This document shows, one piece after another, positions 36,274-44,666 of a stretch of 64,000 nucleotides of DNA. How positions within the stretch are numbered: the first letter of the stretch is position 1; each line of letters begins with the position of its first letter. The notes beneath the pieces are model-generated. The model saw only the letters and a list, made by a program, of their open reading frames with translations, ran no database searches and was not told the origin of the DNA. A program made the translations under genes and the position numbers. The stretch is from CG2-30-68-42 sp037440385 (lineage in GTDB: Bacteria; Pseudomonadota; Gammaproteobacteria; Burkholderiales; Rhodocyclaceae): assembly GCA_037440385.1 (NCBI GenBank), contig JBBIUI010000001.1, positions 25,873 through 89,872 of the forward strand. Reading direction: 5' to 3'.

Positions 36274-38253
36274 ATGATCCCCGAACTCGGCCTGTTCGCA
36301 CTCGCCATTGCCGCCTGTCTGGCGCTCATTCAGGGCGTGGTTCCGCTGTGGGGCGCGGCGCGCGGCGATGCACGGCTGATGGCGGTGGCGCGGCCGGCGG
36401 CGCAGGGACAGTTCGTGTTCGTCGCAATCGCGTTCGGGTGCCTGGCCTACGCATTCGTCGCCAACGACTTTTCGGTCGCCTACGTCGCGCAGAACTCCAA
36501 CAGCCTGCTGCCGGTTCAATACCGGCTGGCGGGCGTATGGGGCGGACACGAGGGCTCGATTCTGCTGTGGGTGCTGATCCTGGCACTGTGGACGAGCGCG
36601 GTGACCATCGCCAGCGGCCATCTGCCCGAGCGGATGGTGGCCCGCGTGATCGGGATCATGGGCCTGATCAGCGTGGGATTCCTGGCCTTCCTGTTGTCCG
36701 TGTCCAACCCGTTCGAGCGCCTGCTGCCGGCCGCGCTCGACGGGCGCGACCTCAATCCGCTGCTCCAGGATCCCGGCATGGTGTTCCATCCGCCGATGCT
36801 CTACATGGGCTACGTCGGTTTCTCGGTTGCATTCGCCTTCGCCATCGCCGCGCTGCTCAGCGGCCAGCTCGATGCGGCGTGGGCGCGCTGGTCGCGCCCG
36901 TGGACCACCGTCGCATGGATTTTCCTGACGCTGGGCATCGCACTGGGTAGCTACTGGGCCTATTACGAGCTGGGCTGGGGCGGCTGGTGGTTCTGGGATC
37001 CGGTCGAGAACGCATCCTTCATGCCGTGGCTGGTGGGCACCGCGCTGATGCACTCGCTCGCGGTCACCGAGAAGCGCGGCGCATTCAAGAGCTGGACGGT
37101 GCTGCTGGCGATCTTCGCGTTCTCGCTGAGCCTGCTCGGCACCTTCCTGGTCCGTTCGGGGGTGCTCACCAGCGTGCATGCGTTCGCGACCGATCCGAAA
37201 CGCGGCATCTTCATCCTGACCTTCCTAGCGCTGGTGATCGGCACGTCCCTGCTGCTGTACGCATGGCGCGTGCCCAAGGTCGGCCTGGGTGGGGGCTTCG
37301 GGCTGGTTTCGCGCGAGACCTTCCTGCTGACCAACAACGTGCTGCTCGCGGTCGCGGCGGCCTCGGTGATGCTGGGCACGCTGTATCCGCTGTTCCTCGA
37401 CGCGCTCGGACTGGGCAAGATCTCGGTCGGCCCGCCCTACTTCGAGTCGGTGTTCGTGCCGCTGATGGCCCCGCTCGTTGCGCTGATCGGCGCCGGCCCG
37501 TATGCCCGCTGGAAACAGGCGAGCGTGGCCGAGCTCGCGACCCGGCTCAAGTGGGTCGCGCTGGCGAGTCTGGCGGCGGCGCTCGGCCTGCCGTTCCTGA
37601 TGGGCGCATTCACCGGGATGGTGGCGCTCGGACTGATGCTCGCGACGTGGGTCATCCTGGCCACGGTGCAACTGCTCGTCGAACGCGTGCGCGCGAGCCG
37701 CGCGGCGGGGCTCGCGGGCAAGCTCCGCTCGGTGCCGCGCGCGAGCTGGGGGATGACGCTCGCGCATGTCGGGATCGGTGTGTTCATCGTCGGTGTGACG
37801 CTGGTCAAAGGCTACGAGGTCGAGCGCGACGTGAAGATGCACCCGGGCGAGACCACCGAGGCGGCCGGCTACGTGTTCCGGTTTCTCGGCGCCCAGGAGG
37901 TCCGTGGTCCGAACTACATCGCCAGCCGTGGCACGCTGGAGGTGACCCGCGGCGGCCGGCGCATCGCCCTGCTCAACCCGGAAAAGCGCGCCTATACCGT
38001 TTCGCGCATGCCGATGACGGAAGCGGCGATCGACACGGGCTTCACGCGTGACCTGTACGTCTCGATGGGCGAGCCCGTCGGGCAGGATGCGTGGGTCGTG
38101 CAGGTGCGCGTCAAACCCTTCGTCGACTGGATCTGGATCGGCTGCCTGATCATGGCGTTCGGTGGCGCGCTCGCGGCGAGCGACCGTCGTTATCGTCTGG
38201 CCGCACGCCGTAACGAGGCGCTGGCCGGTGCCGCGGCAGCCGCGCATTCCTGA
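36274..38253 (+). CDS. ccmF: CcmF, cytochrome c heme lyase core
   Basis: A 659-residue polytopic membrane protein. The WWD domain WGGWWFWDPVENASFMPW is at about 229-246. Flanking histidines occur in VWGGHEGSILLW, GMVFHPPMLYMGYVG and MHSLAVTEKRG. It forms the heme ligation complex with CcmH/I. A 76-base gap with no visible gene separates it from ccmE. Confidence 0.97.
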   Translation: MIPELGLFALAIAACLALIQGVVPLWGAARGDARLMAVARPAAQGQFVFVAIAFGCLAYAFVANDFSVAYVAQNSNSLLPVQYRLAGVWGGHEGSILLWVLILALWTSAVTIASGHLPERMVARVIGIMGLISVGFLAFLLSVSNPFERLLPAALDGRDLNPLLQDPGMVFHPPMLYMGYVGFSVAFAFAIAALLSGQLDAAWARWSRPWTTVAWIFLTLGIALGSYWAYYELGWGGWWFWDPVENASFMPWLVGTALMHSLAVTEKRGAFKSWTVLLAIFAFSLSLLGTFLVRSGVLTSVHAFATDPKRGIFILTFLALVIGTSLLLYAWRVPKVGLGGGFGLVSRETFLLTNNVLLAVAAASVMLGTLYPLFLDALGLGKISVGPPYFESVFVPLMAPLVALIGAGPYARWKQASVAELATRLKWVALASLAAALGLPFLMGAFTGMVALGLMLATWVILATVQLLVERVRASRAAGLAGKLRSVPRASWGMTLAHVGIGVFIVGVTLVKGYEVERDVKMHPGETTEAAGYVFRFLGAQEVRGPNYIASRGTLEVTRGGRRIALLNPEKRAYTVSRMPMTEAAIDTGFTRDLYVSMGEPVGQDAWVVQVRVKPFVDWIWIGCLIMAFGGALAASDRRYRLAARRNEALAGAAAAAHS

Positions 38254-38265
38254 GCGCGCGATGCG

Positions 38266-38796
38266 ATGAGACGGTTCCTGCTCCCGCTCGCGGTCTTCCT
38301 GGTTCTGGTGGCCTTTCTCGCGATCGGCCTCAAGCTCAATCCGCGGGAAGTGCCCTCTCCGCTGATCGGCAAGCCGGCGCCGGCCTTTCGGGTGCCCACG
38401 CTCGATGACGGCGCGAGGACGCTCGCGCGCGACGACCTGCTCGGCAAGGTCTGGCTGCTGAACGTATGGGCGTCGTGGTGCGTGTCGTGCCGCGAGGAGC
38501 ACCCGGTGCTGGTCGAACTGGCGAAACGCAAGGTGGTGCCGATCTACGGTCTGAACTACAAGGACGGGCGGCCCGATGCGATGCGCTGGCTGAGCGAATG
38601 GGGCAACCCGTACGTCGCGTCCGCGTTCGATCCCGAGGGCCGCGTCGGCATCGACTTCGGCGTCTACGGCGTGCCGGAGACCTTCGTCATCGACCAGGCG
38701 GGCGTGATACGCCACAAGCATATCGGACCGCTCACGCCGGCAATCCTCGACGACAAGATCCTTCCCCTGATCCGACGACTCGATGCGAAATCCTAA
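38266..38796 (+). CDS. ccmG: CcmG/DsbE, cytochrome c thioredoxin
   Basis: A 176-residue membrane-anchored periplasmic thioredoxin. An N-terminal helix is followed by the active site WASWCVSC near residue 70 and the cis-Pro region GVPETFVID. It reduces the apocytochrome CxxCH thiols and is kept reduced by DsbD (gene at 15.7 kb). The 3' end overlaps ccmH by 14 bases. Confidence 0.95.
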   Translation: MRRFLLPLAVFLVLVAFLAIGLKLNPREVPSPLIGKPAPAFRVPTLDDGARTLARDDLLGKVWLLNVWASWCVSCREEHPVLVELAKRKVVPIYGLNYKDGRPDAMRWLSEWGNPYVASAFDPEGRVGIDFGVYGVPETFVIDQAGVIRHKHIGPLTPAILDDKILPLIRRLDAKS

Positions 38797-39271
38797 GAAG
38801 CTGTTGTTGGCCCTGCTGCTGGCCGTTTCCGGCCTTGCCGGGATGTCGCGGGCGCAGGAAGCGGCGCCGGCGGCCGACGACCCGGTGCTCGAAAAACGGA
38901 TGATGAAGATCGCCGGCATCCTCCGCTGCCTGGTATGCCAGAACCAGACGATCGCGGACTCGGCTGCCGACCTCGCGGTGGATCTGCGCAATCAGATCCG
39001 CGAGAAGTTGCGGGCCGGCATGAGCGATCAGCAGATCATCGATTACATGGTCGCCCGCTACGGCGATTTCGTGCTCTACAAGCCGCCGGTCAAGTCGACG
39101 ACCTGGCTGCTGTGGTTCGGACCGTTCGCGCTGTTCGGCGCCGGGCTCGGCGTGCTCTTCGTCAAGCTGCGCAGGCGGGCGGCGAGCCGCACCGACGAGC
39201 CGCTGTCGGAAGCCGAGCGGGCGCGCGCCGAAGCCCTGCTGGACACAACCGGGAAACAGGACGAATCATGA
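38783..39271 (+). CDS. ccmH: CcmH (CycL), apocytochrome thiol handling protein
   Basis: A 162-residue protein: signal peptide, periplasmic helical domain with the redox motif LRCLVCQNQ near residue 50, and a C-terminal membrane helix (TWLLWFGPFALFG). This is the short CcmH form; the TPR part is encoded separately as ccmI next door. The overlapping ATGA sets the ccmI start. Confidence 0.95.
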   Translation: MRNPKKLLLALLLAVSGLAGMSRAQEAAPAADDPVLEKRMMKIAGILRCLVCQNQTIADSAADLAVDLRNQIREKLRAGMSDQQIIDYMVARYGDFVLYKPPVKSTTWLLWFGPFALFGAGLGVLFVKLRRRAASRTDEPLSEAERARAEALLDTTGKQDES

Positions 39272-40530
39272 TCATCTTCTGGGTCACCGCCGGCGCGCTT
39301 TGCGCCGCCGCGCTGGCGTTCGTGCTGCCGCCGCTGGTGCGAGCGCGCACGCGGCCCCGCGTCGACGTTTCACAGGACGTCGTCAATGTCGGCATCTACC
39401 GGGACCAGTTGAAGGAACTGGATGCGGAACTCGCGCAAGGTGCGATCGCGCAGGAGCAGTACCGCAAGACGCGGGCGGAGATCGAGCGCCGGGTGCTCGA
39501 GGAATCCGGTCGCGCCGATGCGTCGGGTCCCGTGACGGGAAATGCTCGCGGCATTGCCGCGGGGCTGGCGGTGGCGGTTCCGGCGCTCGCGTTCTCGCTC
39601 TACCTGGCACTGGGCACGCCGCGCGGTCTGGATCCCGAGGCGGCGAACCGGCCGGTCGACGAGTCCGCGCATCAGCTCACGGCCGGGCAGATCGGCGCGA
39701 TGATCGAGAAGCTGGCCGCGCGCCTGCGCGAGGAACCGGGCAACGTCGAGGGCTGGGTCATGCTCGCGCGTTCGTATGGCGTGCTCGGTCGCTACCAGGA
39801 GTCGGCTCAGGCGTATGCCCGTGCATCCGCGCTGCTCCCGCAGGACGCGCAGATCATGGCCGATCACGCCGATGCCGTGGCGATGTCGCAGGGGCGAAAA
39901 CTGGATGGTGAGCCGGAACGGCTGATCGCGCAGGCGCTTCGCATCGATCCGTCGAACGTGAAGGCGCGGCTGCTGGCAGGGACCGTGTCTTTCCAGAGGC
40001 GCGACTTCAGGACTGCGATCGACCATTGGCGCGCGGCACTCGCACGCGTGCCCGACGCAGGCGAACTGTCCGAGTCGATCAAGGCGAGCATCGCCGAGGC
40101 CGAAGCGAACGCGGGTACCGGTGCCGCTGCGGCCGTGCCCTTCGCGCAGGCGCCGGCAGCGGCTGCGCAACCTGCCGAGGCGGGCAAGGCGGGGATCACG
40201 GGCACCGTCACACTCGCCCCCGGACTGGCCTCGCGCGCCTCGCCGGAAGATGTCGTATTCATTTTTGCCCGGCCCGCCGAAGGCGCGCGGATGCCGCTCG
40301 CGATCGTGCGCAAACAGGTCAGGGATCTGCCGTTGCGGTTCCGTCTCGACGACTCGCTGGCGATGTCTCCGGCGGCGACGCTGTCCGCGGCCGGCCGCGT
40401 CATGGTGGGAGCGCGCATCTCGAAGAGCGGCAACGCGATGCCCAAGCCAGGCGATCTCGAGGGGACGATAGGGCCGGTCGCGGTGGATGCGAGCGGCCTC
40501 GCGCTGACGATCGACAGGGTCGTCCAGTAG
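39268..40530 (+). CDS. ccmI: CcmI (CycH), TPR apocytochrome chaperone
   Basis: A 420-residue protein. Two membrane helices flank a cytoplasmic segment rich in VNVGIYRDQLKELDAEL. TPR repeats follow (about 140-280) with GWVMLARSYGVLGRYQESA, and a C-terminal beta-rich domain begins at about 308. It holds the apocytochrome C terminus for heme ligation. It completes the ccmABCDEFGHI set. No cytochrome c gene is adjacent. Confidence 0.94.
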   Translation: MIIFWVTAGALCAAALAFVLPPLVRARTRPRVDVSQDVVNVGIYRDQLKELDAELAQGAIAQEQYRKTRAEIERRVLEESGRADASGPVTGNARGIAAGLAVAVPALAFSLYLALGTPRGLDPEAANRPVDESAHQLTAGQIGAMIEKLAARLREEPGNVEGWVMLARSYGVLGRYQESAQAYARASALLPQDAQIMADHADAVAMSQGRKLDGEPERLIAQALRIDPSNVKARLLAGTVSFQRRDFRTAIDHWRAALARVPDAGELSESIKASIAEAEANAGTGAAAAVPFAQAPAAAAQPAEAGKAGITGTVTLAPGLASRASPEDVVFIFARPAEGARMPLAIVRKQVRDLPLRFRLDDSLAMSPAATLSAAGRVMVGARISKSGNAMPKPGDLEGTIGPVAVDASGLALTIDRVVQ

Positions 40531-40590
40531 CTGCGCCGCCGGGCGGGCCGTTCGGATGAGCCGCGCCTGCGCGATCCCCGGACGTCACAC

Positions 40591-40666
40591 TGGTAGGCCG
40601 TGCAGGACTTGAACCTGCGACCAACGGATTAAAAGTCCGCTGCTCTACCAACTGAGCTAACGGCCC
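40591..40666 (-). tRNA. tRNA-Lys (anticodon TTT)
   Basis: A 76-base cloverleaf with encoded CCA. The acceptor stem is GGGCCGT paired to ACGGCCT with a terminal G-U, the D-arm has AGCTCAGTTGGTAGAGC, the anticodon loop CTTTTAA gives TTT, and the T-arm is the standard GGTTCAAGTCC. It lies between ccmI and the YeeE gene. Confidence 0.97.
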
Positions 40667-40677
40667 GAAGGGCGCGG

Positions 40678-40706
40678 ATTATAGAGAGCGCCCGGTAGCG
40701 GGTCAA
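40678..40706 (-). promoter_or_regulatory. sigma-70 promoter of tRNA-Lys
   Basis: TTGACC, 17 bases, TATAAT: one mismatch to consensus at ideal spacing. The predicted start is about five bases before the mature tRNA. The -35 hexamer contains the stop codon of the YeeE-like gene. Confidence 0.8.
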
Positions 40707-41818
40707 TCCGAGCGCATCATCCGCCAGTATTCGAATTTCATCGTGGCGGCTGCTCCGGCGATGATCGACAGCGTCGCGAGGAGGGAGCCGATCGACAGCG
40801 TCGACAGGCCGGTGATGCCCTGGCCGATCGTGCAGCCGAGCGCCGTGACGCCGCCGAAACCCATCAGCGCGCCGCCGATGATGTGCCGGAACATGTCCTG
40901 TGCGGACGAGAAGTGTTCCCAGCGGAACGACTTGGTCGCCAGCGCGTACAGGAACGACCCGATGCCGACCCCGAACACGGTCGCGATGCCGAACGTGACG
41001 ACGGTCGAGGCGTCGGTCCAGTACTGCCAGTATTCCATCGTGTAGGCGGTGGGTGCCACGAAGGACATCGACTCCGCCAGCTTGGAGTTGGTGCCGAAGA
41101 CGACCGTCTCGAGCGATTCCGGATCTTCCGCGAGCCCCAGTTTGCCCGTGACATACCAGCCCGCGACGATGACCGCGCCCACGACCACTCCGGCGAGAAC
41201 GTTGTCGCGGGAGCGCCAGAAGTCGCGATTGAACACCACGAACGCCAGCAATGCGCCACCGAGCACGAGGGCGAGTGCGAGCTGGGCGTTCGGCAGATCG
41301 AGGCCCAGCGTACCGTGCAGCAGCGCGGGCAGGGTCTGGCTGCCGGACAGATGCAGCGTCACCGCAGGTGCCTGCAGCACGTTGACCCGAAACGCGCCCA
41401 GGATTCCCCGCAGCGTGACGAAGGCGGTGAAGCCGAGGTAGATCCACACGACGACCGACTTGAGGTTGCCGCCGCCCAGCCGCACCAGCGTCTTGTTCGC
41501 GCAGCCTGATGCGAGCGTCATGCCCACGCCGAAACACAACCCGCCGACCACATGGGCGAGCCAGGGCACGTTGGGTCCGGTGTAGATCGTCTTGCCGAGA
41601 TCGAGCACGCCGGAATATGCCAGCAGGTTGGTGCCGAAGATGGCGATGGCCATCGCCAGCATCCAGGCGCGCATGCGCCCCCAATCGCCCATGTTGACGA
41701 CGTCGGACACGGCACCCATCGTGCAGAAGTTGGTCTTGTTCGCGAAGAACCCGAAGATCAGACCGAGGCCGAAACCCCACCACACCACGGTCCTGGCAAT
41801 GAGCTGAACGTCGATCAA
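40703..41818 (-). CDS. YeeE/YedE-family sulfur transporter (TsuA-like)
   Basis: A 371-residue protein with about ten membrane helices. It has the three conserved cysteines of the family: NFCTMGA near residue 30, ASGCANKT near 105, and ALGCTIGQG near 330. TsuA of this family imports thiosulfate, so sulfur compound uptake is likely here, but the exact substrate is not shown. A strong AAGGAGGAA ribosome site precedes the ATG. About 95 bases upstream is TTGACT after an A-run, with no good -10. The 156-base gap to queC has no gene. Confidence 0.9.
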   Translation of the reverse strand: MIDVQLIARTVVWWGFGLGLIFGFFANKTNFCTMGAVSDVVNMGDWGRMRAWMLAMAIAIFGTNLLAYSGVLDLGKTIYTGPNVPWLAHVVGGLCFGVGMTLASGCANKTLVRLGGGNLKSVVVWIYLGFTAFVTLRGILGAFRVNVLQAPAVTLHLSGSQTLPALLHGTLGLDLPNAQLALALVLGGALLAFVVFNRDFWRSRDNVLAGVVVGAVIVAGWYVTGKLGLAEDPESLETVVFGTNSKLAESMSFVAPTAYTMEYWQYWTDASTVVTFGIATVFGVGIGSFLYALATKSFRWEHFSSAQDMFRHIIGGALMGFGGVTALGCTIGQGITGLSTLSIGSLLATLSIIAGAAATMKFEYWRMMRSD

Positions 41819-41974
41819 TGCGCTTCCTCCTTCCCCGGGGCCGCGTGGCGCGTCGTGCTCGTTGTCATGCTTGCCCTGCCCGGATTTTCATGTTCCCGGC
41901 GGGCTGCGGCAAGTCAAACCTTTTTTGTTCCGGATAACCGGCCTCTATCTGCACCCTTTGCACCCGGGTACGCC

Positions 41975-42667
41975 CTATGCGTGGATCGTGCCGACATAGC
42001 GGGTCGGGTCCGGGATGCCGGCCGCCTCGAAGCCGGCGCGTCTCAGCCGGCAGGCGTCGCATTGCCCGCAGGCACGGCCCTGCGGGTCGGCCTGATAGCA
42101 GGACACCGTGAGCGCGTAATCCACGCCGAGCGCGATGCCGGCCCGGATGATCGCGGCCTTGGACAGGTGGATCAGCGGCGCATGGATGCGCACGCGGGCG
42201 CCCTCGACCGCCGCCTTGGTCGCGAGGTTGGCCATCGCTTCGAACGCCTCGACATATTCGGGCCGGCAGTCCGGGTAGCCCGAATAGTCGATCGCATTCA
42301 CGCCGACGAAAAGGTCGCTCGCGCCGAGTACCTCCGTCCAGGCAAGCGCGAGCGAGAGCAATACCGTGTTGCGTGCGGGGACGTAGGTCGGCGGGATGCC
42401 CGGCCTGACGCCGCCCACCGGAACGGCGATCGTCTCGTCGGTGAGCGCCGAGCCGCCGAATCCTGCCAGGTCGAGGGCGACGACGCGATGCTCCAGCGCA
42501 CCGAGCGAAGCGCACACGCGGGCCGCGGCCACGAGTTCGGCGGCATGTCGCTGCCCGTAGTCGACCGACAGGGCGTAGGCGGCAAAGCCGTCGCGCCGCG
42601 CGATCGCGAGCACCGTGGCCGAGTCGAGCCCGCCCGAGACCAGCACCACCGCCTTGCGGGCATTCAT
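41975..42667 (-). CDS. queC: QueC, 7-cyano-7-deazaguanine synthase
   Basis: A 230-residue PP-loop ATPase (SGGLDSAT, residues 11-18) of the preQ0 pathway to queuosine. The C-terminal zinc site is CYQADPQGRACGQCDAC. It overlaps queE by four bases. It is the last gene of the yebC-to-queC train. Confidence 0.96.
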   Translation of the reverse strand: MNARKAVVLVSGGLDSATVLAIARRDGFAAYALSVDYGQRHAAELVAAARVCASLGALEHRVVALDLAGFGGSALTDETIAVPVGGVRPGIPPTYVPARNTVLLSLALAWTEVLGASDLFVGVNAIDYSGYPDCRPEYVEAFEAMANLATKAAVEGARVRIHAPLIHLSKAAIIRAGIALGVDYALTVSCYQADPQGRACGQCDACRLRRAGFEAAGIPDPTRYVGTIHA

Positions 42668-43317
42668 CGGCCCCGCACCTCGCCCCAGATCAGCTTGTGC
42701 AACTGGACCTGCAGGCGCACCGGCAGGCGGTCGCGCAGGATCCATTCGGCCAGCGTGCGCAGCGGCAGCGCGCCATGCACCGGGGAGAGCAGCACTTCGC
42801 AGCGCTGCGCGAGCCGGTGGCGCTCGATTGTCTCGCGCGCCCATCGGTAGTCCGCCTCGCCTTCGAGCACGATCTTGATCTCGTCGCCGCGCTTCAGGCA
42901 CTCGAGATTCTCCCAGCGGTTCCTGTGCGCCTCGCCCGAGCCGGGCGCCTTCAGGTCCATGATCCGCGATACGCGCGGATCGACCCGCGAAATGTCCATC
43001 GCACCCGAGGTCTCCAGCGAAACCGAGAACCCCGCATCGCACAGCGCGGCGAGCAGCGGCAGGCAGCCGGGCTGGGCGAGGGGTTCCCCGCCCGTCACGC
43101 AAACGCTGCCGACATCGTGGGCATGCACTCTCGCCACGCACTCGGCGACGGTGAGCGGCATGCCCCCGGAAAATGCATATCGGGTATCGCACCAACGGCA
43201 GCGTAGCGGACAGCCGGTCAGGCGCACGAACACGCTGGGCAGGCCTGCGCGCGTGGACTCTCCCTGGATGCTGGGGAAGATCTCGGTCACGCGCACGCGC
43301 GCGTCGTCGTCGCTCAC
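42664..43317 (-). CDS. queE: QueE, 7-carboxy-7-deazaguanine synthase
   Basis: A 217-residue radical SAM enzyme. EIFPSIQGES near residue 12 is the QueE start block, the cluster motif is CPLRCRWCDT, and VTGGEPL follows. The start is a GTG that overlaps the cpoB stop (GTGA); no ATG fits. queE and queC thus ride on the tol-pal transcript, as in many proteobacteria. Confidence 0.94.
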   Translation of the reverse strand: MSDDDARVRVTEIFPSIQGESTRAGLPSVFVRLTGCPLRCRWCDTRYAFSGGMPLTVAECVARVHAHDVGSVCVTGGEPLAQPGCLPLLAALCDAGFSVSLETSGAMDISRVDPRVSRIMDLKAPGSGEAHRNRWENLECLKRGDEIKIVLEGEADYRWARETIERHRLAQRCEVLLSPVHGALPLRTLAEWILRDRLPVRLQVQLHKLIWGEVRGR

Positions 43318-44081
43318 TTCTTGCGCGGTTTGAGCCGTTCGCGCGCGGTGTTTGCGGCCGGGCTGTTCGGATAACGGGAGATCAGCGAGGCGAGCGTCGC
43401 GCGCGCACCTTTCGCGTCGCCCAGTTCCTGCTCGCACGACGCGGCGCCGAGAGCCGCATCGGGCGCCTTGGCGTCATTGGGCCAGGTCAGCATCACCTTG
43501 CGAAAGGCCTCGAGCGCCTTCTGGCAGTCGCGCAACTGGTAGTGCGACTGGGCTTTCCAGTACAGCGCGCCCGGTGCGAACGTGCCCAGCGGATAGTTGC
43601 GCACGAACGTGTCGAAGGCAGCGATCGCCTCGTTGTATTTCGCCGCCTTGAACAGGTTCAGCGCCATTTCATACGCTTTGGCCTCGGCCGCGGGATCGGG
43701 TGCCGGAGGCGCCGCGGCCGTTTCTTCCTTGGCCGGTGCGGTTTCCAGTTTGCGCACGCGGTTGTCGAGGTCGACGTAAAAATCCTTCTGCCGCTTCCTG
43801 GCCTGCTCGATCTCGTAATTGAGGACCTCGATCTGGCCGCGCAGTTTGGCGACTTCCTGCCTGAGCGCTTCGAGCTGGTTCGCGAGTTCGAGCTGCGCGC
43901 TCGCCGCGGTTTCCTGCTTCGCCTGCAGTTTGCCGATCTGCTCGGCCTGCGCGGCCTGGTCGCGGCGCAACTGCTCGATGCGCGCGCGCGCTTCCTCGTC
44001 GTCGAACAGGCCGGCGAGCGCGGCCTGCGGAAGCAGCACCGCGACGAGCGCGCCGGCGAGCAGGATCCGAGTGCGGGGCAT
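43314..44081 (-). CDS. cpoB: CpoB (YbgF), Tol-Pal cell division coordinator
   Basis: A 255-residue periplasmic protein. A signal peptide (ending AALA-G) is followed by a coiled coil (about 30-115) rich in EQLRRDQ-type heptads, then TPR repeats (about 135-250) with YEMALNLFKAAKYNEAI. It links Tol-Pal constriction with peptidoglycan synthesis. It lies six bases after pal. Confidence 0.94.
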   Translation of the reverse strand: MPRTRILLAGALVAVLLPQAALAGLFDDEEARARIEQLRRDQAAQAEQIGKLQAKQETAASAQLELANQLEALRQEVAKLRGQIEVLNYEIEQARKRQKDFYVDLDNRVRKLETAPAKEETAAAPPAPDPAAEAKAYEMALNLFKAAKYNEAIAAFDTFVRNYPLGTFAPGALYWKAQSHYQLRDCQKALEAFRKVMLTWPNDAKAPDAALGAASCEQELGDAKGARATLASLISRYPNSPAANTARERLKPRKK

Positions 44082-44087
44082 GTCGGC

Positions 44088-44645
44088 TCAGAACTCGCCC
44101 GGATAGAGCAGGTCGGCGCGGCGGTTCTCCGTCCAGGCGGCTTCGTCGTGACCGGGGTTGCGCGGTTTCTCTTCGCCCAGGCTCACCGATTCGATCTGAG
44201 TTTCCTTGGCGCCGAGCAGCAACAACATGTTCTTGACCGCGTTGGCCCGCTTCTGCCCGAGCGCAAGGTTGTATTCGCGGCTGCCGCGTTCGTCGGCGTT
44301 GCCCTGGATCAGCGTGCGAAGCTGCGGGTGCGAGACGAGGAATTTCGCGTGCGCCTCGATCAGCGGCTTGAACTCGTCCTTGACCGTGAAGCTGTCGTAC
44401 TCGAAGAACACGCTGCGCTTGGACAGGATGTTCTTCGGATCCTTCAGCGCGGCGATGCCGCTGTCCTCGGTCGCGGCCGGCGGCGTCACCTTCGCCACGG
44501 CCGGCGGTTCGACCTGCTTCGCCTCTCCTCCAGGGCTGCGCTCCTCGACTCCGGCGCCGGCCTGTTCGGGGCCGCTCGGTGAGGACTTGCAGCCGGCGAT
44601 GGCCAGCACGATCGCCAACAGCGACAGTTTCAGCAGCTTCTGCAT
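44088..44645 (-). CDS. pal: Pal, peptidoglycan-associated lipoprotein
   Basis: A 185-residue outer-membrane lipoprotein. The lipobox is LAIAGC (lipidated Cys19), followed by a Pro-rich linker and an OmpA-like domain with FFEYDSF, GNADERGSREYNLALGQKRA and the TENRRADL end. It binds peptidoglycan and TolB. A 21-base gap separates it from the damaged tolB. Confidence 0.96.
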   Translation of the reverse strand: MQKLLKLSLLAIVLAIAGCKSSPSGPEQAGAGVEERSPGGEAKQVEPPAVAKVTPPAATEDSGIAALKDPKNILSKRSVFFEYDSFTVKDEFKPLIEAHAKFLVSHPQLRTLIQGNADERGSREYNLALGQKRANAVKNMLLLLGAKETQIESVSLGEEKPRNPGHDEAAWTENRRADLLYPGEF

Positions 44646-44666
44646 GATTGGTTCCCTCGTAAGAAA

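Noticed and set aside
37225..38991. 588-codon frame antisense to ccmF-ccmG
   Set aside because: No motifs. The sense strand encodes intact CcmF and CcmG.
41915..41945. intrinsic terminator after queC (CCGG hairpin beside a T-run)
   Set aside because: On the queC strand the run is A, not T, and the stem has only four pairs.
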